From Verrucomicrobiaceae bacterium (GTDB lineage Bacteria; Verrucomicrobiota; Verrucomicrobiia; Verrucomicrobiales; Verrucomicrobiaceae), in contig JACKQF010000011.1 of NCBI GenBank assembly GCA_024232965.1, forward strand, positions 1 to 64,000: a DNA stretch of 64,000 nt, in the 5' to 3' direction. The translations under genes were made by a program, and so were the position numbers. The stretch's first letter is position 1. Every line of letters starts with the position of its first letter. Under the pieces are notes generated by a model. The model was not told where the DNA came from. It saw nothing but the letters and a program-made list of their open reading frames with translations, and made no database searches. This document shows, one piece after another, positions 16,783-25,027 of this stretch.

Positions 16783-17808
16783 TCAGGCTCCCGGCCGAAT
16801 CCAAGCGGCATTGATTTCCGAGTCCTGCGGGATCAGGTGGCCGTAGTGCTTTTCCACGACGTCCACACCATCGCCCAGCCAGCGTGCCACCTTGTAGATT
16901 GAGGTTCCCCGGGACACGTGCAGGCTGGCGAAGGTTCGACGCAGGTCATGGAAGGTCAGCCAATCCAAGCCACAGTCAGCGGCGAGTTTGTCGAAGACCT
17001 TGCGGAAGTCGTAGCGGTAGCGGTAACGGCTGTGTTTCGCCTTGGGTTCAAGCATGAATGGCTCATGGATGCCATATGAAGCAAGAAGCCAGTTCTTGAA
17101 TTCATTGGTCATGGGAATGGTGCGGTTGTCCCTGTCTTTGGGTTGAAACGTCTCGGTGGCCTGGATGTGGATCAGTCCTGCGTCGAGGTCGAACCAGTTG
17201 GGGCGGGCCTCGATGATCTCTAATTTGCGCATGCCGGCATGAAGCCCGCAGTAGATGGCGAACTTTAGCCCAGGTTTGTCGTCTACTGCATCCAGCAACT
17301 TCTGAGCTTGCAAAGGCAGGAGGAACTGTCTGCGGCGGCGCATGGGCAATTTGGGAACCTTGATGCTGGTGGTGATGTCGCTGGGCATTTTGCCCTTCTC
17401 GACCAGCCACTGGAACCAGAAATGGGCAATGTTCAGATAGGCAACCGCAGTGTGAGGATTGCTGCGCCGGTTGCGTTCAAACCATTTCTGTAGCGCTTGG
17501 TAAGTGATGTTGCGGGGTGTCTTCGCATCCAGGAACTCAATCAAGGAGAGAAGCACATAGCGACGGGACGAGAGGGTGGATTCGGACAACCCTTCGGACC
17601 GCTTTGAATCGAGGTAGTTGATGATCTCGATTTGGCTCGACTCCATCGTCTCCCGAGCCTCGCGAGATGATCTCTCGATGATTTCCTGCGCTTTGACCAA
17701 GGCATCGGATTCGGAGATGTTGCCGAGAGGAATGCGGAGTTGGTCAGCACCTGGTGCGGGGGTGAAGCGGATCCACCATGAGTTGTAGCGTTTGAAAAGT
17801 CCCTTCAT
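16783..17808 (-). CDS. int: Tyrosine-type site-specific integrase
   Basis: A 341-residue phage integrase. Catalytic residues are visible: R194 (AGMRKLE), H287 and R290 (FHDLRRTFAS), and the nucleophile Y322 (EKHYGHL). The usual second histidine of the LGH box is an aspartate (RWLGDG), a common variant in phage integrases. The N-terminal ~165 residues hold the arm-binding and core-binding SAM-like domains. It recombines phage and chromosomal att sites. It is transcribed away from the tRNA, converging on the glycosyltransferase gene. Four copies of a 12-bp repeat upstream are candidate arm-type binding sites. Confidence 0.92.
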   Translation of the reverse strand: MKGLFKRYNSWWIRFTPAPGADQLRIPLGNISESDALVKAQEIIERSSREARETMESSQIEIINYLDSKRSEGLSESTLSSRRYVLLSLIEFLDAKTPRNITYQALQKWFERNRRSNPHTAVAYLNIAHFWFQWLVEKGKMPSDITTSIKVPKLPMRRRRQFLLPLQAQKLLDAVDDKPGLKFAIYCGLHAGMRKLEIIEARPNWFDLDAGLIHIQATETFQPKDRDNRTIPMTNEFKNWLLASYGIHEPFMLEPKAKHSRYRYRYDFRKVFDKLAADCGLDWLTFHDLRRTFASLHVSRGTSIYKVARWLGDGVDVVEKHYGHLIPQDSEINAAWIRPGA

Positions 17809-17894
17809 ACCCCCGGAACCATAGTCAAAAATAGAGAAGGTCGCGTGAATTGGGGGGTGCCTTGGGGTGCGGGAGGGGGCCGCGATAGTTCCAA

Positions 17895-17954
17895 ACCTGT
17901 GCTAAAGTACCTGTGCTAAAAGGTTCAAACCTGTGCTAAAACACCTGTGCTAAA
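17895..17954 (+). repeat. Four 12-bp direct repeats in two pairs, candidate integrase arm sites
   Basis: ACCTGTGCTAAA occurs perfectly at 17895, 17909, 17929 and 17943. Within each pair the copies are 14 bp apart; the pairs are 34 bp apart. The cluster lies between the integrase start and the tRNA, where arm-type sites of tyrosine integrases are expected. Function inferred. Confidence 0.7.
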
Positions 17955-18023
17955 CCTAGCAGAGACTGCGAAAATTGCTGATACCCTAAATCGCCCCAAT
18001 CCTTGATTTATCAAGGAATTGAA

Positions 18024-18100
<77 letters not shown>

Positions 18101-18179
18101 ACCTTTTGGTGTCCCGGACCTAGACACGTGGCGCAGCGGGCTGCGACGGTTTTGGAGCGGGCGATGATTGTGGATGCTG

Positions 18180-18201
18180 TCCCGGTTGATTGCAACCGGG
18201 A
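18180..18201. other. Hairpin downstream of secA
   Basis: TCCCGGTTG and CAACCGGGA form a 9-bp stem around a 4-nt loop, 22 bp past the secA stop. There is no T-tract on the secA strand, so it may stabilise the mRNA 3' end or act as a weak terminator. Confidence 0.45.
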
Positions 18202-18222
18202 GTTTTGGGAGATTTTTTCCGG

Positions 18223-21200
18223 TTAAGCAAGGCGACCGCAGCACTGCTTGAACTTCTTGCCGCTACCGCAAGGGCAGGGGTCGTTGCGACCGACGTTGGC
18301 GAAGGGTTGTTTCTTGGGGGCGGTGGCCGCAGCGTTCGGGAGGATCAGTTTTGGACCCGAAGTTGCCGGATTGTGTGGTGCGGCTTCCTCTTCGGGCGCG
18401 GAGGCGCGGCGTTGGGGCTGTGGTGCCCCAGCGGGGAGGGCACCACTCTGCACTGCGGCCATCATCGCCATTTGGGCGAGGTATTGCTCATACGCAGCAA
18501 GTTGCTGGGTGCTGCGGAAGAGGTTGGCAACGACCTCATTGTTAATGTTGCGCATCAGGTCGGCAAAGATGGCAAAGGCCTCTTGCTTGAACTCGATGAG
18601 CGGATCTTTTTGGCCGTAGGAACGCAGGGAGATCCCTTCCTTGAGGGCATCCAGGGCGTAGAGGTGCTCCTGCCAGAGGCGGTCGATGGCGTTGAGGAGG
18701 ATCATCTTTTCGATCTCCTGTAGTGCCTGCGGGCTGGCTCCACTCACTTTGACGTCGTAGGTGCTGAGAATCTTGTCCTTCAGGAAGTCGGCCTTTTCTT
18801 CCATCGACATCTTCCGGAAGTCGGCATCGAATTCCTTCATTGCGACCGGGAAGGACGCGTTGACCCAATGGAGCAAATTATCGTAGTCCTCATCGCGGAC
18901 ATCGCTGGCGCTGGCGGGGATGAAATCGGCGACGCGATCTGCGAGCCCCTTTTCAACGGAGTCATTGATGAGCAGGCGTGGGTCATTGCTTTGCAGCACT
19001 TCATTGCGCCATTCGTAGATGACCTCGCGCTGCTGATTCATGACGTCATCGTATTCGAGGACGCGTTTGCGGTAGCCATAATTGCGCTGTTCGACGCGTT
19101 TTTGAGCGGTCTCGACGGAGCGGTTCAGCCAAGGGTGCTGCAGCTCTTCGCCTTCCTTCATCCCAAAGCGCTCCATCATTTTCGTCATGCGCTCAGCGGC
19201 ACCGAAGTTGCGCATGAGATCGTCTTCGAAAGCGAGGAAGAATTTGCTCTCGCCAGGATCTCCCTGACGTGCGGAACGACCGCGCAACTGGCGGTCAACG
19301 CGGCGGGATTCGTGACGCTCTGTGCCGAGCACGAAAAGGCCACCGAGTTCGGAGACGCCTTCGCCCAGCTTAATGTCGGTACCGCGACCAGCCATGTTGG
19401 TGGAAATCGTTACCGAGCCCTTCTGACCAGCGCGTGAGACGATCTCCGCTTCCTGACGGTGGTATTTGGCGTTCAGGACGGCATGGGGGATCTTTTGCAG
19501 CTTGAGCATGCGAGACAGCGTCTCGGATGATTCGACGGAGGCGGTGCCGACGAGGACCGGTTGGCCTTTCGCATTCAAGGTGCGGATCAGTTCGATACAG
19601 GCATTGTATTTCTCGCGACGCGTCTTGTAGATGCTGTCGTTTTGATCGATGCGTTTAACGGGCTGATTGGTCGGGATCGTCAAGACATCAAGGCCGTAGA
19701 TGTCGTTGAATTCTGCGGCGTCGGTTTCGGCCGTTCCGGTCATGCCGCCGAGCTTTTGGTAGAGGCGGAAGTAGTTCTGGATGGTAATAGTCGCCAGAGT
19801 CTGGGTCTCTGCATCGATCTGCACGCCCTCCTTGGCTTCAACAGCCTGGTGCAGGCCATCGCTCCAGCGGCGGCCGGACATCTTACGGCCGGTGTGCTCA
19901 TCGACGATGACGACTTTGTTTTCTTCGACGACGTATTCGACGTCTTTTTCGTAAAGGCAGTAGGCGCGTAGGAGCTGGCTGATCTGGTGGATGCGCTGGC
20001 CTTGGTGGTCCAGCTTGTCCTGCATGGCGGTCTTTTTCTCTTTGCGCTGTTCGACTGTGAGCGATTCATCGCCATCGATCTCGGAATAAATGGTGGCCAA
20101 GTCTGGCAACACGAACGCGTCTGGATCGTCCGGATTGAGGAAGTTGCGGCCCATCTCGGTGAGATCCGCATCGTGGGACTTCTCGTCGATGGCGTAGTAG
20201 AGTTCTTCTTTGAGTTTGAAGAGCTCCACCTTTTGCGGGTCCTGGTAGCAGGCGAGTTCTGCTTTTTCAATGGCTCGGCGCAGCTCCGTGTCCTCCATGG
20301 TGCGGAGCAGAGCACGGTTCTTGGGCTGGCCCAGCTTGACCTGGAAGAGCTTGCGGCCTGCGGTCTCATTATCGCCAGCGGCGGAGAGTTCGCGGGCAGT
20401 CGAGATGAGGCTGTTGCAGAGGGCGTTCTGGCGTTTGACGAGTTGCTCGATCAACGGCTTGTAGCGCTCATACTGGTGGGTGGTAGCGGCACTGGTGACT
20501 TGCCCGCTGATGATCAGTGGCGTGCGGGCTTCGTCAATGAGGACGGAGTCAACCTCATCTACGATGGCAAAGTAATGGCCGCGTTGCACTTGCTGCTCTG
20601 CGTTCATCGCCATGCCATTGTCGCGCAGGTAATCGAAGCCGAATTCGCTGTTCGTGCCGTAAGTGATGTCGCAAAGATATTGCTCACGACGGACACTGGA
20701 GTGCTGATCGTTTTGAATGCAGCCGACGGTCAAGCCCAGGAATTTGTAGAGGTTGCCCATCCACTCGGAGTCGCGTCGTGCCAGGTAATCGTTGACGGTG
20801 ATGACGTGCACACCGCGTCCGGTGAGGGCGTTCAAGGTGACGGGCAGGGTAGCGACGAGGGTTTTACCTTCACCAGTGGCCATTTCTGCGATCATGCCGC
20901 GATGCAAGGCGGTGCCGCCGATAAGCTGCACGTCAAAGTGAACCATGTTCCAGGTCAAGGGCATATCGCAGACGCTGATTTCTTGACCGCTAAGACGTCG
21001 TGCTGCGCTCTTTACCACAGCGAAGACGGTGGGCATGATGTCATTCAGAATCTTTTGCTCAATATCGGCAAAGCGGGGCTCGATCTCGTTCCAATTATCG
21101 CGGGCGCGATCAATGCGGGCTTTCTTGTCTTCCAGGCTGGCTCCGTTCCAGGCGCTATCGGCAAGGTAGTCGTTGGCGAGTGATGGGAAGTGGACCTTTA

Positions 21201-21468
21201 GGCGCTGGAAGGCCTCGTTCACATTGCGCAGGCATGCGTCGACTTCTTCTTCGGTTGCAACACGCAGGGAAACGCCGCCGAGGAACTTGGGCGTGTGAAA
21301 GGCCTTGAACTGGTCCTGCCAAGCGGCGATGCGGCCGCGCAATTGGTCATCGGTCTCGTTCTGGAGTTGCTGCTCGATGCGATTGACTTCGGCGACCAGC
21401 GGTTGCAGGCGCTTGACGGTGCGCTGGTTTTTGCTGCCGATGAATTTTTTGATGATCCAGTTAAACAT
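18223..21468 (-). CDS. secA: Protein translocase ATPase SecA
   Basis: A 1081-residue SecA, the motor of Sec export at the cytoplasmic membrane. Walker A (MATGEGKT) is at ~196-203, Walker B with DEVDSVLIDEARTPLI follows, then TNMAGRGTDIKLGEGV, GLFVLGTERHESRRVDRQLRGR and a C-terminal zinc-binding motif NDPCPCGSGKKFKQCC. In E. coli Walker A lies near residue 102, so about 95 extra residues sit in the N-terminal part before IMPTVFAVVKSAARRL; similar enlargements occur in some Bacteroidetes and Verrucomicrobia as far as I recall. The start chosen gives the standard MFNWIIKKF N-terminus. It is a single gene with no clear operon partner. Confidence 0.97.
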   Translation of the reverse strand: MFNWIIKKFIGSKNQRTVKRLQPLVAEVNRIEQQLQNETDDQLRGRIAAWQDQFKAFHTPKFLGGVSLRVATEEEVDACLRNVNEAFQRLKVHFPSLANDYLADSAWNGASLEDKKARIDRARDNWNEIEPRFADIEQKILNDIMPTVFAVVKSAARRLSGQEISVCDMPLTWNMVHFDVQLIGGTALHRGMIAEMATGEGKTLVATLPVTLNALTGRGVHVITVNDYLARRDSEWMGNLYKFLGLTVGCIQNDQHSSVRREQYLCDITYGTNSEFGFDYLRDNGMAMNAEQQVQRGHYFAIVDEVDSVLIDEARTPLIISGQVTSAATTHQYERYKPLIEQLVKRQNALCNSLISTARELSAAGDNETAGRKLFQVKLGQPKNRALLRTMEDTELRRAIEKAELACYQDPQKVELFKLKEELYYAIDEKSHDADLTEMGRNFLNPDDPDAFVLPDLATIYSEIDGDESLTVEQRKEKKTAMQDKLDHQGQRIHQISQLLRAYCLYEKDVEYVVEENKVVIVDEHTGRKMSGRRWSDGLHQAVEAKEGVQIDAETQTLATITIQNYFRLYQKLGGMTGTAETDAAEFNDIYGLDVLTIPTNQPVKRIDQNDSIYKTRREKYNACIELIRTLNAKGQPVLVGTASVESSETLSRMLKLQKIPHAVLNAKYHRQEAEIVSRAGQKGSVTISTNMAGRGTDIKLGEGVSELGGLFVLGTERHESRRVDRQLRGRSARQGDPGESKFFLAFEDDLMRNFGAAERMTKMMERFGMKEGEELQHPWLNRSVETAQKRVEQRNYGYRKRVLEYDDVMNQQREVIYEWRNEVLQSNDPRLLINDSVEKGLADRVADFIPASASDVRDEDYDNLLHWVNASFPVAMKEFDADFRKMSMEEKADFLKDKILSTYDVKVSGASPQALQEIEKMILLNAIDRLWQEHLYALDALKEGISLRSYGQKDPLIEFKQEAFAIFADLMRNINNEVVANLFRSTQQLAAYEQYLAQMAMMAAVQSGALPAGAPQPQRRASAPEEEAAPHNPATSGPKLILPNAAATAPKKQPFANVGRNDPCPCGSGKKFKQCCGRLA

Positions 21469-21765
21469 GATGCCGATTGGGAAAAGGAAGCGCCACGCGT
21501 TGACTGAGCGCGGCTGGGGAATCGCTAATCTGGCTTAACAAAGGGGTGCTGGCAAGGGGGAGGTTCACCTCTGGCTGTGTTCGCTGTGGGCCGGGGCTTT
21601 TTGTAACCGGTTTCTTCTAATTTGGTGAATTCAGTGTGGGTGGAGTGTGGGAGTGAAGGAGTAGTGGATTGGTGTCGTGACAGCACTCCATCACTCCTCG
21701 CCCGCATTTCACAAATCTTGGTGATGCCGGCTATAGATTCCAGATAGTCGCGCGATTGGGTCACG
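21469..21765. other. Intergenic region upstream of secA
   Basis: About 300 bases between the secA start and the aldolase terminator. An 83-codon reverse frame is open here but has no recognisable content. The stretch must hold the secA promoter; no -35/-10 pair stands out by eye. Confidence 0.4.
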
Positions 21766-21793
21766 AAAAAGGGCACGGCGTGGTGCCGTGCCC
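21766..21793 (-). terminator. Rho-independent terminator of the dhaL-aldolase unit
   Basis: GGGCACGGC and GCCGTGCCC form a 9-bp stem with a 5-nt loop; on the reverse strand it is followed by TTTTT (21766-21770). It lies 36 bp past the aldolase stop. Confidence 0.85.
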
Positions 21794-21829
21794 TTCTGGG
21801 ATTCAGGGATGGGTGTGGGCCAGAGGGGC

Positions 21830-22783
21830 TTATTTGCCCTTCAGGTCATTGTACATCGCGAAGCCTTCTTCTGGAGTCAGGCCTTCGTGGACGACGCCGC
21901 GTACGGCTTTCATCATGGAGACTGGGGAGTCTGCCTGGAAGATGTTGCGGCCCATGTCCACGCCGCTAGCGCCTTGCTGGATGGCGTTGTAGCTCATCTT
22001 GAGGGCGTCCAACTCTGGCAGCTTCTTACCGCCAGCGATGACGATTGGCACTGGGCAGCAGGAGGTGACGGTGTCGAATTCTTCGTCCGTGTAGTAGCAC
22101 TTCACGACGTTGGCTCCGAGCTCTGCCATGATGCGAGTGGCCAGGCGGAAATACTGAGCGGTGCGGGCCATTGCGCGACCGACGGCGGTGACGCCCATGA
22201 CGGCGATGCCGTAGCGGCTGGCGGCATCGACGAGGTCGGTGAGGTTCTTCAGGCTCTGGCGCTCATAGGCGCTGCCGATGAAGACCTGCACGGCCAGGAC
22301 GCAAGCGTTCAGGCGGATGGCTTCTTCGATCGTGAGGGCGGTGCTCTCGTTGGAGAGGGGTTCGAAGCCGGGGCGCTGAAGTTTGATCTTCTTACCGTCG
22401 ATATCGCCTTCCCATTCTTCCATTGGGCTGACCATGGAGGTTCCGCCGCTGGCGCGCAGGGCGATCGCTTTGGTCGTGCTGGCTGGGATCACGCTGCGCT
22501 GAATACCGCGGGTCAGCATGAGGCAGTCTGCATAGGGCTCAAGAGGCAAGATGGTCTGGTCAACGCGCTCGAGGCCAGTTGTTGGGCCTTGGAAGTAACC
22601 GTGGTCAAAGGCCAACATCACAGTGCGGCCGTCCTTCGGATTGAAGATCTTGCTGAGGCGGTTCTTCAGACCCCAATCGTACTGGTGGCAGCCCTTGAGG
22701 AAGAAGCCAGGGGCCTCCTGTGGGGTGTTGGTGAAGTATTCTTTTTCCTTTTTGTCAGCAGCGCTGGTCTGGATGTCGGCCAT
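21830..22783 (-). CDS. LsrF-like class I aldolase / thiolase
   Basis: A 317-residue protein of the DeoC/LacD/FbaB-type aldolase fold. The VMLAFDHGYFQGP segment (~55-67) and the conserved lysine in GANVVKCYYT (~230) fit class I Schiff-base aldolases; a late GGKK and GVDMGRNIFQ phosphate-binding motif are also present. The closest named relative I recognise is LsrF, which cleaves phosphorylated autoinducer-2 product; that enzyme has about 291 residues. Nothing else of an lsr operon is present here, so the real substrate is uncertain. It is second in a two-gene unit behind a DhaL-type kinase subunit (47 bp gap), which suggests an aldolase step on a phosphorylated ketose. Confidence 0.75.
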   Translation of the reverse strand: MADIQTSAADKKEKEYFTNTPQEAPGFFLKGCHQYDWGLKNRLSKIFNPKDGRTVMLAFDHGYFQGPTTGLERVDQTILPLEPYADCLMLTRGIQRSVIPASTTKAIALRASGGTSMVSPMEEWEGDIDGKKIKLQRPGFEPLSNESTALTIEEAIRLNACVLAVQVFIGSAYERQSLKNLTDLVDAASRYGIAVMGVTAVGRAMARTAQYFRLATRIMAELGANVVKCYYTDEEFDTVTSCCPVPIVIAGGKKLPELDALKMSYNAIQQGASGVDMGRNIFQADSPVSMMKAVRGVVHEGLTPEEGFAMYNDLKGK

Positions 22784-22830
22784 GATGTGTTGGGTCTGTT
22801 TTCGGGGTTGATAAAAAATTGCGTGGCGAA

Positions 22831-23466
22831 CTAGGCGCAGATGTATTCCTTCATCGCGTTGATGATGACGGTGACGGATAGTGCGCCTGCGTCAGGAAGG
22901 CCGATGCAGGCCTCTCCCAGGGTCTTGGCGCGGCCAAATTTAGCGATCATCGCCTTGCTGGCTTCTTTGCCGCCTTCTGCTGCTTCGGCGACTGCGGTGA
23001 TGGCGTCAGCGAGACTGCTGCCTGCGACTTCGGCACCTTTTTCGGCGGCGGGTTCCATGGCATCGACGACGGTTTTGTCACCGACGGTGGCTCCACCGCG
23101 CTGTTTGACGCCATCGACTCCGGCACGGAGAAACAGAGAGAGACCTTCTGCATCGAGTGAATCACGACCTGCGAGCGACTTTCCCCCGTTGCGAAAATAG
23201 GTTCCGAAAATGGCACCGCTGGCTCCACCCATGCTGGCCATCATGGCCATGCCCATTGTGGAGAAGGCTTTTTCAATCGAGTCGATCGGACCGGCATTCA
23301 GTTTTTCGGTTGCTGCGGTCATGCCGCGCTGCATACCCAGGCCGTGATCGCCGTCGCCGAGGTTACGGTCGGCCTCGGAGAGGGCGGGCTCCGCCGCGAT
23401 GATGCGCTCTGCCACTAGCAGCAGCATTTCTTTGACTTGATCCGGAGTAAGAGACGTTTTGGACAT
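22831..23466 (-). CDS. DhaL-type dihydroxyacetone kinase subunit
   Basis: A 211-residue all-helical DAK2-domain protein. The ADP/Mg-binding DRNLGDGDHG loop at ~33-42 and the MGGASGAIFGTYFR and ATVGDKTVVDAMEPA motifs are those of DhaL, the nucleotide-binding subunit of dihydroxyacetone kinase. In the usual systems it works with DhaK, which holds the substrate covalently, and with a phosphoryl donor protein. No DhaK gene is next to it. It is first in the two-gene unit with the LsrF-like aldolase, so it may be part of a tetrose or pentose kinase whose other subunit is elsewhere. Confidence 0.8.
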   Translation of the reverse strand: MSKTSLTPDQVKEMLLLVAERIIAAEPALSEADRNLGDGDHGLGMQRGMTAATEKLNAGPIDSIEKAFSTMGMAMMASMGGASGAIFGTYFRNGGKSLAGRDSLDAEGLSLFLRAGVDGVKQRGGATVGDKTVVDAMEPAAEKGAEVAGSSLADAITAVAEAAEGGKEASKAMIAKFGRAKTLGEACIGLPDAGALSVTVIINAMKEYICA

Positions 23467-23499
23467 GGGGTTGGCAAGTTTGACGGCGCTGGGGCTTTG

Positions 23500-24396
23500 T
23501 CAAACACGAAGGCGGCGCAATCCGGTTACAATCCAATAAACTGGATTGATAAAGAGCAGGATCAGGAGGGATTCGTTGAAGACGAAGTCCAATTGGGTCA
23601 GCGACTTCACCATTTCATGGAAGACCAGCAGACCTGTGCCAAAAACGAGCGCCAAAACCCGATTGCGTGGGGCCAGGAAGGCGAAGAGCTCCAGCGGTAG
23701 GGCGATGCCAAACAAGAACTGTGCCCACAAAGGGTGATCCATCAACCATTGCGGTAGTAGGCCCATTTCTGGCGGCGGACCATCGAGGTACTCCAGGTAC
23801 TTCATTTGGTTGTTCTTGATGAGGTGCAGCGCGAAGTATTGGCTGTCTGCAAACCACATGCCGCTGGATTCCACCAGCTTTGAAATGGCGGACGCAACAT
23901 AGCCCGCGCCAAGAGCCTGGATGGACCAGTCGATTTCCCATTGGTCCGCATTTAGCCCCTTGCGATGGCTGCTGCCGCGCCAACGAGTGATCCAGTGGGC
24001 GATGCTAGCCAGCCATGCGCCGAGCAGGCAAAGGTGAACGGCTTGATAGGAGTGGCCGATGGCGCCCTGGGAGTTCTTCAGCGTCATCAGGCCGATGCCA
24101 AAAAAGAGCGGCACAAGCAAAGCCAAGGCTCCGGGCGCTCCGACCACCCAGGCAATAAGGCACGCAGCGCTGGCTGGGCGCAGGAGATCCTCCCAGCGGT
24201 TATCCGATAGCCAAGTGAGGTCGGCGAACATCGCGATGCCATTCGGGTGATCTTGACTTTGGTACTGGCTATCGCCTAGCATCACCCGCCACGTGAGGTA
24301 GGCGAGCCCTGCGCGCATGAGGATCACCTCCCAGCGGGCGAGCCCCATCGGTTCATAGCGCAGCAGCCCGCGCAGCCATTGCCAGCAACGATTCAT
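23500..24396 (-). CDS. Integral membrane protein (HTTM/DoxX-like style)
   Basis: A 298-residue protein. ATG 24396 overlaps the upstream gene's stop (ATGA), so a longer N-terminal extension read in this frame was discarded. It has several membrane segments (for example VILMRAGLAYLTWRVM, LIAWVVGAPGALALLVPLFFGIGL, FLFGIALPLELFAFLAP and a final LLILLFINPVYWIV). The size and the PNGIAMFADLTWLSD loop resemble HTTM or vitamin-K-carboxylase-like membrane proteins, but catalytic motifs were not identified. It works presumably with the 24393-24887 product encoded directly upstream. Confidence 0.6.
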   Translation of the reverse strand: MNRCWQWLRGLLRYEPMGLARWEVILMRAGLAYLTWRVMLGDSQYQSQDHPNGIAMFADLTWLSDNRWEDLLRPASAACLIAWVVGAPGALALLVPLFFGIGLMTLKNSQGAIGHSYQAVHLCLLGAWLASIAHWITRWRGSSHRKGLNADQWEIDWSIQALGAGYVASAISKLVESSGMWFADSQYFALHLIKNNQMKYLEYLDGPPPEMGLLPQWLMDHPLWAQFLFGIALPLELFAFLAPRNRVLALVFGTGLLVFHEMVKSLTQLDFVFNESLLILLFINPVYWIVTGLRRLRV

Positions 24397-24887
24397 GGCA
24401 GCTTTACCTCCCCTACTTCCAGTGTGCGCTGCGCGATTTTCCCGTCTTCGACAAAGAGATCGATCTGCTTCAGCCGCAGCCCTCCCATCGCTTTGAGCTT
24501 CGCCGGATCTGACAGTTCCATCAGCCAAGACAGGACCTTGGCCCCGGCCTTCTGGCGTTCTTCCACGGGCAGGTCTGCCTTCTTGTATTTGCCGGCGGAT
24601 GCTTTCTTTAATTCATCGAGATTCCTGTCGTAGGCCTTTTTGATGTTTGAGGAAACTTGCCCGGACAGCGGCACCGTCGCCACCGGAGCGTCGTTGAGAT
24701 CGGTGACCATCACGTAGTAGGTTCGCGGCAAAAAGCGCGAGTACATGGGGAAGTTGGAGAAAGGGTAAAACTCGCCCGGTTTCGCGGTGGCACGGGTCAA
24801 CCATGGGATGACCAGTGATGAGAGAATCACCAGCACCCACAGAAATCGGCAGGGCTCCGCGCGGAGCCATGTCAGGCATGAACGCAT
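24393..24887 (-). CDS. Membrane-anchored hypothetical protein, partner of the membrane protein
   Basis: A 164-residue protein starting MRSCLTWLRAEPCRFLWVLVILSSLVIPWL, which gives one N-terminal membrane anchor, followed by a soluble part exposed outside the cytoplasm with PMYSRFLPRTYYVMVTDLNDAPVATV. Earlier in-frame methionines would lie inside the divergent gene region and were not used. It is first in a two-gene unit with 4-bp overlap. No domain recognised; the FSNFPMYS motif resembles periplasmic domains that accompany HTTM-like proteins. It is transcribed divergently from the flavoenzyme gene 140 bp away. Confidence 0.55.
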   Translation of the reverse strand: MRSCLTWLRAEPCRFLWVLVILSSLVIPWLTRATAKPGEFYPFSNFPMYSRFLPRTYYVMVTDLNDAPVATVPLSGQVSSNIKKAYDRNLDELKKASAGKYKKADLPVEERQKAGAKVLSWLMELSDPAKLKAMGGLRLKQIDLFVEDGKIAQRTLEVGEVKLP

Positions 24888-25027
24888 CCTCTCTCCATAG
24901 TCGCGCCTGCGGCATGTCCAACCAAAAAGATGCTGCGCATTCTGGCCGAGGTGTCGCCGTTTCTTGCGCCTGCAATCCTGTGGAACGCTGCTTGCCATAC
25001 CTCTGCATCCGTGGCTATCATCTGCCG

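Noticed and set aside
19987..21183. 398-codon forward frame inside secA
   Set aside because: Antisense shadow of secA.
21525..21776. 83-codon reverse gene upstream of secA
   Set aside because: No recognisable protein content; low-complexity and overlaps the terminator of the aldolase gene.
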